DNA of 64,000 nucleotides, from NCBI RefSeq assembly GCF_021155765.1, contig NC_060115.1:12070493-12134492 (forward strand). Direction: 5' to 3'. The DNA comes from Diprion similis. Lineage: Eukaryota > Arthropoda > Insecta > Hymenoptera > Diprionidae. The notes under the pieces are model-generated. The model did not search any database, had not been told where the DNA came from, and saw only the letters and a list, made by a program, of their open reading frames with translations. How positions within the stretch are numbered: position 1 is the first letter of the stretch; every line of letters begins with the position of its first letter. Shown one piece after another: positions 24,840 through 36,149 of the stretch. The translations under genes were made by a program, and so were the position numbers.

Positions 24840-26540
24840 ATCGCAAAAATTTTTGTGCAATAGAACTAGAAAAATAGAATTTTTTTTCTTTCTCTTAGCT
24901 CTTAGTGTTTAGAAGTTTTCACTAATTGATTCCACGTCATTTTTTCACAACCATTTTTCTAGGTGTGTCACTCAAAAAATTACATTTCCATAAGAATTTT
25001 GTTTGAAATAAAATTTCACTATCGATATAATTTTTTTACATCCTCCATTTACAAGAAAATTTAATAGCTGAAATTCAAGTATTATAGAAAATTAAAATAT
25101 CGTCGCATTAATACTTCGTTGAAAGTGAATTTGGACTCAAGATAACTCACAGCTGCAGAAAAGTTTATCCGTGATAATTCGATCAGCACCGAGTTCTAGT
25201 AATTAAAGAATGTGTGAAATTCTTCATATTCATATTCTGAAAAAATTTGATTATTTCAGTACCAGAATGTTATTGCTCTTGAAATTTAGCTGTGATATAA
25301 ATTAGTTTCGGCAATGTAAAGTCCGTGTAGATGTACCGGTTGTAGTCCCCTTAGTACCAATTGTGACCAAAAATGGTACACGGGTACTTCGCCTTATGTA
25401 AAGACGGATTTTCAAAGAATAAAATGTATCAAGTATTAAAAATTTCGATCTGAAACTTGCTTAGTGTCTCATTGTATTCACAAATCGAGTAGTTAAAGTG
25501 ATTACGAGTCAAATTAGACATAGAATTTGATCAAGATGGCCACAAATGGCACAGTTGCTACACAACGTTCATCTGTTCTAGTGGATTGAAACTGGACAAA
25601 ACGGTCACTTAAATATTGATCCCCGCTTTTACATCATTGCCGAAACTGGACGTTTGTTTTTATGCGAATTTATAGTAAGTAAAATATTCAACGAGGGATG
25701 TGATGTATGCACAGCTGATTCACCTGAACTTACACTGAGTGTAGAAAGAATTTGTAATATTTATAGAATAATAACAGAACGATCAAATATGTGTATACGT
25801 ACATGATGTATAGATATGTCGACCAGTATTATAGTCAAGCATGTCGAGGACAGGTTTGATGGCTCTCAGAACCAAACACAATTTGTTTGAACAAATGTGA
25901 CCTGCTATTCTATCATTCTAAATCTTACGTTCAATTTCTAGAATCAGATCGCAGCTCGCGTTTCGCCTAGGCCTAAGGGTAACATTATTCTAATTTTATT
26001 GATACATAAATATTTCCTGTTTTTGTATTTTGACATTTGACACGATCGGTAAAAACTGATTAGGTATAGCAGCATTCTCTTAAGAAACGAGTAATTCCTA
26101 TCCTTTGCTGCAACTGTCTTTTAATAAATTATGCGACAATTTGAATTTATAATGTTATGTCAATTTAGAAAGAAGATAATCGCAGTGCATCTAATTAACC
26201 TCAAGCTCACCTAGTGCTTCTGTGCTCTTAGTATTTAACGTTTTTCTAGTTTTGTAAATAGCCTAAAGAAGAACGGCTGCACGAAAAAATGCTTGTTTCT
26301 ACAATGATTTCGATTTACTACATAGACTACTAGTAGAACACGAACCACCGAAATATCTAGTTGCGTTTGCAAGAAAATCTATTTACATTAGACTTGGTGA
26401 AAATTACCAGACGTCTAGTAAAACATACTAAACCAACAGTCAAAGTTCAGTTGCAAGGAGCATCGTTATGTGTTTCACTGGACACCCAGTAATATGAACG
26501 AAGACTTTTGCACTGCACCTTCAATTCAGTCTTTTTTTTT
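24840..26540. other. intergenic, no supportable gene
   Basis: The sequence is AT-rich with stop codons in all frames. Nothing is recognised. Confidence 0.6.
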
Positions 26541-26565
26541 CACTTTTTGACGCCTATTTTCGATC

Positions 26566-27036
26566 CGTAAAGTCTTACTTTATATGGCGATTTTCGAAAC
26601 TGCCTTGTAAAGTCTGTATACGGCAGTTTCGATACGCAGTTCGAAGTGCGCATTGAAACTGACGTATAATAGCTATTTATGTGGCATGCTCGTAAACCGC
26701 CTGCTTTTTTGGCAAGGATAAAGATTTCAGGACGAGCTGAAGGTGAGCCGGAAGCGAGCCGGAAGCGAGTACCGAAATTATCCGAGCCAAAAAACGGTTT
26801 ACGGGCATGCCACATACAACATTTTTTACGGTATGGGCATTGAAAAGCAAAACGAAGAGTGAGGTTATGTCGCGATCTGTTCGACGAAGCTATTTTATTC
26901 GGCAGTTTGGGACGCGCACTTCGAACTGCGCATCGAAACTGCGGAATAAAGACTTTATTCCGCAAGTTTGTTCGCTGCCGTATAAAGCGTCACTTTACGG
27001 AACGAAAACTGCTACAAAAAGTGGACTTTTAAAAAA
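26566..27036. mobile_element. compound fold-back element, copy 1
   Basis: Two adjacent inverted-repeat units are present. Unit A, about 26679-26816, is bounded by TGTGGCATGC(C/T)CGTAAACCG and its reverse complement, with a GAGCCGGAAGCGAGCCGGAA core. Unit B starts at about 26823 with TTTTTTACGG.ATGGGCATTG and carries the palindrome GCGGAATAAAG-A-CTTTATTCCGC at 26941-26963; its far end appears truncated near 27036. A further reverse-complement fragment of unit B lies at about 26566-26670. A second copy, in the opposite orientation, is at 43056-43426. No transposase is encoded. Confidence 0.7.
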
Positions 27037-27198
27037 AAACGATACTTTATACGGCAGTTCTAACTTTTGCTAGGCGGGCCGACACTTGGATCTCAAGTGG
27101 CATCAAAGTGAATTTCCATCCTTTGCCGGAAAAATACATTATGGGGCTCGGCCGTAAACTGATCTTGGCTCGAATAATAATTTCTGTACTCGGTTCCA

Positions 27199-27802
27199 TC
27201 AAGACCTTTGGTGATATTGTGCGACAACATCATGAGGTGCACTCAAGTTAGCGATTTTAGATGTTACAACGTAACCCATCATGGATTCCAATTCTTCGCC
27301 AAGTTCTCCACCGTCAACATCACTGTTTCCATCTTCCTTTTTTAGGAAATTTTCCAGAGACATTGATTTATTAAAAATTTGGGATCTGTATAATCCTATA
27401 AAGTTGTGTGAGTTTTGCATGATACTAAAAGGTTTGGCAAATGTCTGTGGTCATCGCGAAACGTTCTCGTAAAGTTTATACCGCTATGTCGGGTAATTTG
27501 TTGAAAAATTCAATTTCCAACCCTTCCATTGGATCGTTTGATCGTTCATCGCATTGAGATTCATAATCGAAAAGTCGTGTCTTGTCCGTGGGGTACGTGA
27601 TTCGGGTAAAGTTTGCGGAATGTTCAACTGTTCGGTCTTTAGCAACGGCTAGGCATTTTTCAAAACCGGATTCTCGAAAGGCTTGTAATTGAAAGAGAGC
27701 AACATCGATCAAGTTCATCGCGATACGTAAATCAACTTTGCGATATTGTAGGGCCTTACTGATTTTGTTAATCACTTGAGGTATGTCATTCCATACTATC
27801 AA
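27199..27802 (-). pseudogene. transposon-derived protein fragment (possibly hAT/ZMYM-like)
   Basis: Two minus-strand frames lie end to end, separated by a frame break near 27430-27475. The upstream one (27802-27476) has the pattern NKISKALQYRKVDLRIAMNL followed by a leucine/glutamine-rich helix, which recalls the helical C-terminal part of hAT-related transposase proteins. The downstream one (27420-27199) is acidic. A decayed version of the downstream part recurs on the plus strand at about 38690-38915, which supports a dispersed repeat and not a host gene. The family assignment is from memory of pattern only. Confidence 0.4.
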
Positions 27803-27809
27803 TCAAATG

Positions 27810-30470
27810 AGAACGGACAGCTTTTTCATAAATGATTCTTCATTTTTGCTTTATGGCAATTTGCAACAAATATTGTGTATTCTGTAATTTTCAGACCCCC
27901 TCAGCCATATGGCCCTGTGCCATGGAGTGTCCGATATGTATGTTGCAGTGAGTGTACACGCATGCATATATCGGAGCATCAAGAACCGAAGACTGTCATA
28001 CGTACAACAGCCAACGCTACGAATTGGCGATTTAAAAAATTAAAAAACGAGGACAAAACGCGTATTCGTTTTTCGTATAGAAATAAGTGCCAGTGTCATC
28101 CCCTGCCAATGTTTCGTACAGCGTTTCGTAGTATCAAGGGCCTCAGGAATTTCCTTCTAATCAGGTTATTGCCAAAATGGTCTGTACAGATTCGAATGTG
28201 ATGATAATCATTGTTTTGTCCGACAAATCTCACCATTTATCACGATTGTAATCAAAAGTTGATATAGTGCGCACATATATATATGTATACCATAAGACGT
28301 AATTGGATGCGTGCGGCGAAAAATGAACCTTAACTTCGAGATTAAATATATAATTACGAACTAGGTACATGGTTGATTTTCATCCTTTTATAGTCTTCAA
28401 CGGTGAATTAGAGGTTCAGATGGGTAAGGAATATTACTTTGTATTGTTTGTTAGTCTAATTTTTGGAAGTCTTAATTTCTAAATCAACTTCTATAAAATT
28501 CTTAAAAATTGCACGTGTATAATTCACCTCTTTTATCTGTCTTCGATGTCCAGCTACCATGTATACTCTTTTTCTATACACAATTGCTGTCATAGCGATT
28601 AACGCTATATTCACAGAATCAGTCACCCTGATAGAAGTCCTTCTGCAAATGCATCGTAACGTTAGCGACCACTTATAATTTCAAGATTTTTCAGTATACT
28701 TTGATCTATGAAGCATAGTTTCTCTACCAGATAAAATACTCAGCCAAAACTAGCTTGCATGGAAATTTTTGGACTCTTGGATTAATTACACTCAAGTCTA
28801 GGGAATAGGATATCGAATCTGTGAATGCAATTGAAACGCGTTATCAAGGTTAGTTTCAATACTAAAAAAATGCTTTTTTACTTAAGTGGAGGAATTCTAC
28901 TACAAGTACTGTTACTTGTATCTCCCATAGAAATAAGTAAGTCTGCGTCGTGTTCGTTTCAGTCGTTCGTATGAGAACAATTGATTTATTAAGAGACAGG
29001 GAAGTGTTTCGAGCAAAGCAACATATAACTCCGAGCGAGCAAATTCAACAGTATTGATTCAAGTAGAAATTTATAAATTCCATAAAAAAACTTTTTTTAT
29101 ACAATATAAATCCATAGTCCAGTCACAGCGTCAACGAAAATTTTTGGACGTTGCTTCAATTCGTCTAATACAATGAGTGGAAATGATGTTCACGTGTAAA
29201 TGTGTTTCATAGTCATGACTAAGTCAAAATACAAAAATTAGCCATAAATGATAAATTAGTTGAAATCAGTTTCATCAACTGCGGACCTTTCGATAAGGCT
29301 GGACGCATAGCCAGTAGTCTTGCGAAGCCCTAGTTTATACTTACGTGATCGATTACACTTGGTTTGACAATCTGTAACGCCTTCGAACAAACTGGGTGCC
29401 CATGAAATTATGTTAAATAACCATGATTTTGTTCGAGAATAATTCTCCGCATTTTGAAGTTATCAATGTCTACAAACAAGTAGTGAAATTCGCAAAAGAG
29501 CAGCGCTGGTGTAAAAATCTTGGGCCAAGTATATTGAAGTGGAAACTACAAATGAAAATTCACTTTAGAACTGAGAAGCCACCAAAATAACAATCTACGT
29601 TGAATTAGGTACCAGCAACAATACACTTCCTACGATAAAACAACGAAATTAAAATCCTTACTGCCAAGTTAGTGACTTCTTTGCAAAAATAAAAAATCAA
29701 TACTCAAAATGTCGAATTGGGGACTAAGTAAAGAATTCCGGGTTAGTTGTACTTAGCGGCCGTTTTTGGAAGAAAAACTAAAAAATTTGAACATTATCAT
29801 TTCTTGTACGCACAATGCCGTGACTATATTTAACGATACAGCATCTTTGTGCCACTATATGTAGACTACCTCTTAACAAGGCAATAAATTTACCGCATTA
29901 CAGCTTATCAGTTCAACCGAGGCTACATCTGAGAAAGACATACGCAATTTTAGAGGTGATTTTTTAGCTGGATCTTAGTTATTATAATATAGCATTCTTA
30001 GAAATTGCGCTATAGAAAGGATTTGTGTGGATTGATTATGGTACATGAAAGAGATAATCCACGAACCAGGTGGAAAACTCGCAGAAATGGCAATATATAA
30101 GTCCCTGCATCAAATAGATTTTCTCATAGATCCGATGGTAGCAAACTTCTATATTTGCCAAAGGCGCTTTTATTCGTCTTGAGCATACCGATTGACTTGC
30201 ACCGTGCTTCATTCTTTACTTTCTAAAAAGGTTCGCCAAGTACACATAAATGCGAATTCTTCGTTTCGTCCCTAATTCTGCATTTTTAGTGTTGATTTTT
30301 TATTTCTGCAAAGAAGTTATGTACTCGGCAGTGAGGAATTTGATTTCAATATTTTTTTTTTTGCAGGAAGTGTATTGTTGCTGGTACTTATTTGAATGTC
30401 CATTGTCATTTCGGCGGTTTTTAAGTTGCAAAGTAAAGTTTTGTCGGTAGTTTTCACTTTCGTATTTTTG
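27810..30470. other. intergenic, no supportable gene
   Basis: The sequence is AT-rich. A 108-codon plus-strand frame at 27875-28201 is not recognised and has no supporting context. Nothing else is seen. Confidence 0.6.
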
Positions 30471-31651
30471 ACGCAAAATTTTTGCATTAGAGGTGCTGAC
30501 GGCGGATTCAAAATACGCTGAGCATTCTCTCCATCCAATCCTCTTTTGAGGGAATGTTCACGTTTAGCTTTAACGCCAACTAGGCGTAAAGTTCAACTTT
30601 TCACCCGCGAAACATGAACGTTTTCTCGTACTTTACGCTTATTGTAACGAAAATAGCTATATCCAATGTACGGAATAGCCAATGTTGTCAAACCTTTAAT
30701 GCGTGTTGTCACTTTGGAACGGCCATCAGCTGTTACCGTCGAGTATACTCTAGAATACCTTCTTATTGCCGTACAGAGTATTTCTCGTCCCACTCGTCCG
30801 GCAGGGCTTAGCTGAGCTAATTGCTTTTATCTCGTGCAAAATCACGTAGCACACACATTAATAGTGAATTCTTCGTCATCTTCCTTCGAGTCACGAGAAG
30901 CCTCAACACCTCTGAGTCCAGGTACATTTTGTTATAATTTATTATTTTATTTTTGTTGTTGGTTGTTCTGTTCATTACTTTTTTGTTTTTGTTTGTTTGT
31001 ATTCTTTATTTATCAGGCGAGTGGGTTTTCAAGTTCACCTTCATTTGTACCGTCAATTAGCTGTTCAATCACTCAGCATAGAGTTTTGCAACAAACAACG
31101 AACTCTCATGTAGATTTCCTATCTTTTAATTGATTTTATTTATTTCCTCTCCTGCCTCGTCCATCTTTGGAAAATTGTAAACACTACACCAGAGTATGCT
31201 TGGGAACTTAGACTTTCGAAATGTGTGGAGCATGCGTAAAGTGCCCCGTTCCTGAACAGTGCCATAAGACGACGCTGGCGCGTGCGCTCAGTTGAAACCC
31301 TCAATTTTACACACTACGACTTTCTCTGGCGGATGATCACTATGGAAAAACTTGATTTCACGCACCGTGTCATTGAGCGTAAGTTGCCCAACCCCAATTT
31401 CATGCGGTGTCGGTGGCACCTTCGGTGATTCACAAACAAAACTTTCCTTCGAAGGTGTTGTAAAAAGTAGGGAGTTTCGTGCCTACGGATAGGCGATATA
31501 TAATTCGAACAATTGCGGCACTCGCCCCCGACGGTTCGTATTAAAAACTGCACACTCAGTTCGTGTTAAGAACTTCACTCTCGTCGGAAATCGCCCCTTT
31601 TTCGTGCTTGTAACAACTGTATTACAAAAATTATCACATTTGACAAACGTA

Positions 31652-31657
31652 TTTATT
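31652..31657 (-). promoter_or_regulatory. candidate poly(A) signal AATAAA of left secreted-protein gene
   Basis: The hexamer AATAAA lies 156 nt after the stop codon, at exactly the same distance as in the right-arm copy. Confidence 0.55.
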
Positions 31658-31812
31658 TATAAACACATTAAATAAAATTACATAATCGAATGCACTACAG
31701 CGTCGCATAATTAAATATAGTGCGAAAACAAATTTTCACAAAATTTGAACATGAGGTTGGATAAATATTATTTTCGGAGGAACATGTAAGTGATATCCAT
31801 TCGTAAGAGCAC

Positions 31813-32612
31813 CTAATCATTTTCATTCCAGTTCTGTGAATTCGTCGAGTTTACGCTTTGCGCCACATTAGCAGCGTTTGCACGTGATGCATCGGTATTT
31901 GATGCAGCGACGTTATTACCATGGGATTGGTTATCTTCAATCGCTATTCCAGATTCGAGAGTGTTGATATCGATTTCGACTGATTCATCCCGTACAGTAA
32001 TCTTTATGGAATTCTTCCTCTGGACCCCGGCGGCCTCGGTTAAAGAATTATCCCCAGTTTCAGCTCTAGCTGCTCCTGTACTATAATCCGCCTGGTAACG
32101 ACATTATTATTAGTTAATATCTAATTGTGCTTCAAGATCATTCACTTATAATACCTACGTAACCATCATCGACTGTGATGAAGGAGATATGAGATAATGA
32201 ATCACCCCTTTGGGACGAGGGCTTGAAGTGTCGCGGTTATTAATAAGCCAATTGTTTTATTTCGGTTATCATGTTATTCTTCATGTATTGACACTACTCA
32301 ACTACGTTGAAACATTTCAAAATTCATTACTTTCATACAAGAACATTGCCGGAGCATTAGTAAACGTTTCGTTGACGCCACGGTACAGAAGGCACCACTT
32401 CGAAATAAAAAAACGCGTTTGATAAGTTTCAAGTATCTTGAAATTAGACGAGCGATGATCAATCGGTCAGAAGTCGAATTGAGTGCAATGCTTACCGCTC
32501 CAACGGTTGATGCTGCTTGTTTCACATCCACAGAATTCTGTGCACGATAAGCCATAGAGACTTGCGCCAGGACGACGACCGCCACGGTCAAGAAGAGAAG
32601 TTGACTTGCCAT
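31813..32612 (-). CDS. secreted protein of unknown family, left palindrome copy
   Basis: The gene has two exons on the minus strand, 32612-32496 (39 codons) and 32091-31813 (93 codons with stop), joined in phase 0 by GT/AG. The product is 131 residues. The first 20 or so residues, MASQLLFLTVAVVVLAQVSM, are a clear signal peptide. The mature part is hydrophilic and rich in Asn, Ser, Ala and Val, has no cysteine, and ends SQNWNEND. Candidate N-glycosylation sites are DNSL and NSTN. The start is set at 32612, not at the upstream in-frame ATG 32690, because the TATA-like element CATAAAAG (32660-32653) lies between them. I do not recognise the family. The diverged twin is at 34420-35214. Confidence 0.75.
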
Positions 32613-32652
32613 GTCGACTGGATGTCTATGCTGTTTTTGAATACGCAGTCGA

Positions 32653-32660
32653 CTTTTATG
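32653..32660 (-). promoter_or_regulatory. degenerate TATA box (CATAAAAG) of left copy
   Basis: It sits 41-48 bases before the start codon, at the position where the right copy has a perfect TATAAAAG. One T-to-C difference separates them. Confidence 0.55.
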
Positions 32661-33360
32661 CTCATCGAAATTTGCCGCCGACATTGACATAGTTGTGAAT
32701 TTTTAATAAAATTGGTACACGGGTGAGACGACCTCAATAGTTCACAGTTGTCCAAACGTTCGTACTAGCGTTGCAGAAATATCGTGCAGACGAAAACGGA
32801 TCGGTATTCACCGAGACCTCGGTTTTTCCAATATTTCGCATAAGTGTTGACACACTTTGAAAAACAAGACCAATTATCCAAGGTCGAGATAATAGTACCT
32901 CAATAAAGTAGGCATCAAGTGTAAACCGAAGAAAAAGCCACCTTCGTTACAAGCGTTACACGCGGAAAAAAGTCCTGATTGAAAACACCATACAAATCTG
33001 GTACCGAGATTCTAGACGTGTCAACCTGAAAATACAGTTGTTCTGACTTGAATAGTTTAGTTACTTCAGCCAGTGCGTTTGGTTACTGCGTCTAGGACGA
33101 ATTACTAGGCAACCGGTTACAACCGCCTCCTTTGCAAATTGCGCCCCCACCCACCCCTCCACCAATAGCCGGCGTCGTATCTTCCGGAAACCTTCTCCTT
33201 TTCTTTTCCGGTTCACTGTATCTCCGGGTATATTACGTTGATAAACTCGAAGTTTTTGGTTTTTTATTTTACCGGAATTGCATTTTGATATCGGTACATC
33301 CGACTCTATGTATATGCAGGTAATATCAGATTACATATACACGGCCGTATCAGGGAATGA

Positions 33361-33667
33361 AATCGAAACACTTATATATAGCCATAGACAGTTTGATCTG
33401 TCCATGTATTGTTTGATATATCCGTATATAATTGATCTACCTGGATAAGGTATCCAGTACATGGACAGATCACACCTGACAGGCCACATCAGACTCATTT
33501 TCATATCATGCCTAATATGGACGATTCATACATAGCCATATCGAGGCGTATCAGAAAGTTTTTTCAACAGATGTACGGTCATATTCACTCGTGTATGATT
33601 TGTTACGACCATATAACAGCATATAATGATAATCCTGAGATATAACTGTAAATGTTTCTAACTCTGA
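33361..33667. other. palindrome spacer with nested hairpins
   Basis: About 300 bases separate the two arms. They contain an inverted pair GATCTGTCCATGTA (33395-33408) and TACATGGACAGATC (33458-33471). Inside its loop is a perfect hairpin CTGGATA-AGG-TATCCAG (33441-33457). No coding frame is seen. Confidence 0.8.
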
Positions 33668-34371
33668 ATTTCATTCCCTAATACGGCCGTGTATATGTAA
33701 CCTGATATTACCTGCATATATAGTCCGATATACCGATATCAAAATGTAATTCCGGTAAAATAAGAAACCAAAAACTTCGAGTTTATCAACGTGATATACC
33801 CGGAGATACAGCGAACCGGAAAAGAAAAGGAGAACGTTTCCGGAAGATGCAACTACTGCTGGGGCGTAGGGGGAGGGGGGGGGGGGGGCGCAATTTGCAA
33901 AGGAGGCGGTTGTTAGCGGTTGCCTGGTAATTCGTCCTAGACGCAGTAACCAAACGCACTGGCTGAAGTAACTAAACTATTCAAGTCAGAACAACTGTAT
34001 TTTCAGGTCAACACATCTAGAATCTCGGTACCAGATTTGTATGGTGTTTTCAATTAGGCCTTTTTTCCGCGTGTAACGCTTTTAACGAAGGTGGCTTTCT
34101 CTTCGGTTTACACTTGATGCCTACTTTATTGAGGTAATATTATCTCGACCTTGGATAATTGGTCTTGTTTTTCAAAGTGTGTCAACACTTATGCGAAATA
34201 TTAGAGAAACCAAGGTCTCGGTGAATACCGATCCGTTTTCGTCTTCGGGATATTTCTGCAACGCTAGTACGAACGTTTGGACAACTGTGAACTATTGAGG
34301 TCGTCTCACCCGTGTAACAATTTTATTAAAAATTCACAACTATGTCAATATCGGCGGCAAATTTCGATGAG

Positions 34372-34379
34372 TATAAAAG
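34372..34379 (+). promoter_or_regulatory. TATA box (TATAAAAG) of right secreted-protein gene
   Basis: A consensus TATA box lies 41-48 bases before ATG 34420. This implies a transcription start near 34400 and a 5' leader of about 20 bases. It argues that the in-frame ATG at 34342 is not translated. Confidence 0.75.
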
Positions 34380-34419
34380 TCGACTGCGTATTCAAAAACA
34401 GCATAGACATCCAGTCGAC

Positions 34420-35214
34420 ATGGCAAGTCAACTTCTCTTCTTGACCGTGGCGGTCGTCGTCCTGGCGCAAGTCTCTATGGCTTATCGTGCACAGAATTCT
34501 GTGGATGTGAAACAAGCAGCATCAACCGTTGGAGCGGTAAGCATTGCACTCAATTCGACTTCTGACCGATTGATCATCGCTCGTCTAATTTCAAGATACT
34601 TGAAACTATCAAACACGTTTTTTCATTTCGAAGTGGTGCCTTCTGTACCGTGGCGTCAACGAAACGTTTACTAATGCTCCGGCAATGTTCTTGTACGAAA
34701 GTAATGAATTTTGAAATGTTACAACGTAGTTGAGTAGTGTCAATACATGAAGAATAACATGATAACCGAAATAAAACAATTGGCTTATTAATAACCGCGA
34801 CACTTCAAGCCCTCGTCCCAAAGGGGTGATTCATTATCTCATATCTCCTTCATCACAGTCGATGATGGTTACGTAGGTATTATAAGTGAATGATCTTGAC
34901 AATTAGATATTAACTAATAATAATTTCGTTACCAGGTGGATTATAGTACAGAAGCAGTTAAAGCTGAAACCGGAAATAATTCTTTAACCGAGGCCGCCGG
35001 GGTCCAGAGGAAGAATTCCATAAAGATTACTGTACGGCATGAATCAGTCGAAATCGATATCAACACTCTCGAATCTGGAATAGCGATTGAAGATAACCAA
35101 TCCCATGGTAATAACGTCGCTGCATCAGATGCCGGTGGATCAGGTATAAACGCCGCTCATGTGGCGCAAAGCGTAAACTCGACGAATTCACAGAACTGGA
35201 ATGAAAATGATTAG
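34420..35214 (+). CDS. secreted protein of unknown family, right palindrome copy
   Basis: The gene has two exons, 34420-34536 and 34936-35214, joined in phase 0 by GT/AG. The product is 131 residues. The signal peptide is identical to the left copy (about residues 1-20). In the mature part a central block (VQRKNSIKITV, then ESVEIDINTLESGIAIEDNQ) is identical in both copies, apart from one His/Asp change between those two motifs. The segment just after the intron and the segment near residues 103-113 differ by replacements such as GGSGIN against DASRAN. There are no cysteines; NNSL and NSTN are possible glycosylation sites. A candidate poly(A) signal follows at 35370. Function is unknown; a short, intact, TATA-driven gene for a secreted product suggests tissue-specific high output, which is inference. 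Confidence 0.8.
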
Positions 35215-35369
35215 GCGCTCTTATGAATGGATATCACTCATATATTCCTCCGAAAATAATATTTATGCAACCTCATGTTCAACTTTTGTGAAAATTCGTT
35301 TTTACACTATATTTAATTATGCGACGCTGTAGTGCATTCAAATATGTAATTTTATTTATTGTGTTTATA

Positions 35370-35375
35370 AATAAA
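35370..35375 (+). promoter_or_regulatory. candidate poly(A) signal AATAAA of right secreted-protein gene
   Basis: AATAAA lies 156 nt after the stop codon, matching the spacing in the left copy. Confidence 0.55.
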
Positions 35376-36026
35376 TACGTTTGTCAAATGTGGTAGTTTT
35401 TGTAATACAGTTGTTACAAGCACAAAAAATGGGTGATTTCTGACGAGTGTGAAGTTTTTAACACGAACCGTCGGGGGCGAGTGCCGCAATCGTTCGAATT
35501 ATATATCGCCCATCCGTAGGCACGAAACTACCTACTTTTTACAACACCTTCGAAGGAAAGTTTTTTTTGAGAAGCACCGAAGGTGCCACCGACATCGCAT
35601 GAAATTGGGGTTGGCCAACTTACGCTCAATGACACGGTGCTTGAAATTAAGTTTTTCCATAGTGATCATCCGCCAGAGAAAGTCGTAGTGTGTAAAATTG
35701 AGGATTTCAGCTGAGCGCACGCACCAGCGTCGTCTCATCGCACTGTTCAGGAATAAGGCACTTTACGCATGCTCCACATGTTTCAAAAATCTAAGTTCCC
35801 AAGCATATGTTGGATACAGCTATTCTCGTCACAATAAGCGTGAAGTACGAGAAAACGTTCATATTTTGCGGGTGGAAAGTTGAGTTTTCCGCCTAGTTGG
35901 CGTTAACGCTAAACATGAAGATTCTCTCAAAATAGGATTAGATAGAGAGAATGCTCGGCGTATTTTGAAACCACCGTCAACACCTCAAAATTTATATTTC
36001 ATACATAAACTATTTTTTGAAATAAA

Positions 36027-36092
36027 GTTTTAATAGTTCATTTATAAAACTTTGATTTTCTAAATCAAAAAAAAAAATCATGTTTTCAAAAC
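36027..36092 (+). pseudogene. numt tRNA-Thr with altered anticodon
   Basis: The 66-base cloverleaf-like segment begins GTTTTAA and ends TTCAAAAC, with an anticodon stem TTGAT/ATCAA. The loop reads TTTCTAA, giving TCT where mitochondrial tRNA-Thr has TGT. This is one change and fits decay of a nuclear copy. Confidence 0.65.
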
Positions 36093-36149
36093 TATTTCGA
36101 TAAATTTACTTCCATTAAATTTTTCTAAATTAATTATAATAAAATTTCT

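Larger units (their letters stand above)
30490..33360. repeat. left arm of large imperfect palindrome
   Basis: Read on the opposite strand, this arm matches 33668-35986 over almost its entire length. The match runs from the spacer edge (CCGTATCAGGGAATGAAAT at about 33342-33362), through the secreted-protein gene and its 3' flank, to about 31195. It resumes at about 30665-30490. The interval 30670-31195 has no partner in the right arm. Divergence is low near the gene promoter and intron (about 1%) and higher outside. Confidence 0.9.
33668..35986. repeat. right arm of large imperfect palindrome
   Basis: Its reverse complement matches 30490-33360. A G-run at about 33870-33888 here faces a C-rich tract at about 33145-33165 in the left arm. 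The right-hand limit of homology is at CACCTC (35986). The sequence beyond it is mitochondrial in character. Confidence 0.9.

Noticed and set aside
34342-34419. Upstream in-frame ATG adding 26 residues to the right secreted protein (and 32690 for the left)
   Set aside because: The TATA box at 34372 lies after this ATG, and the downstream ATG starts a clean signal peptide, so the extra residues are upstream of the likely transcript start.
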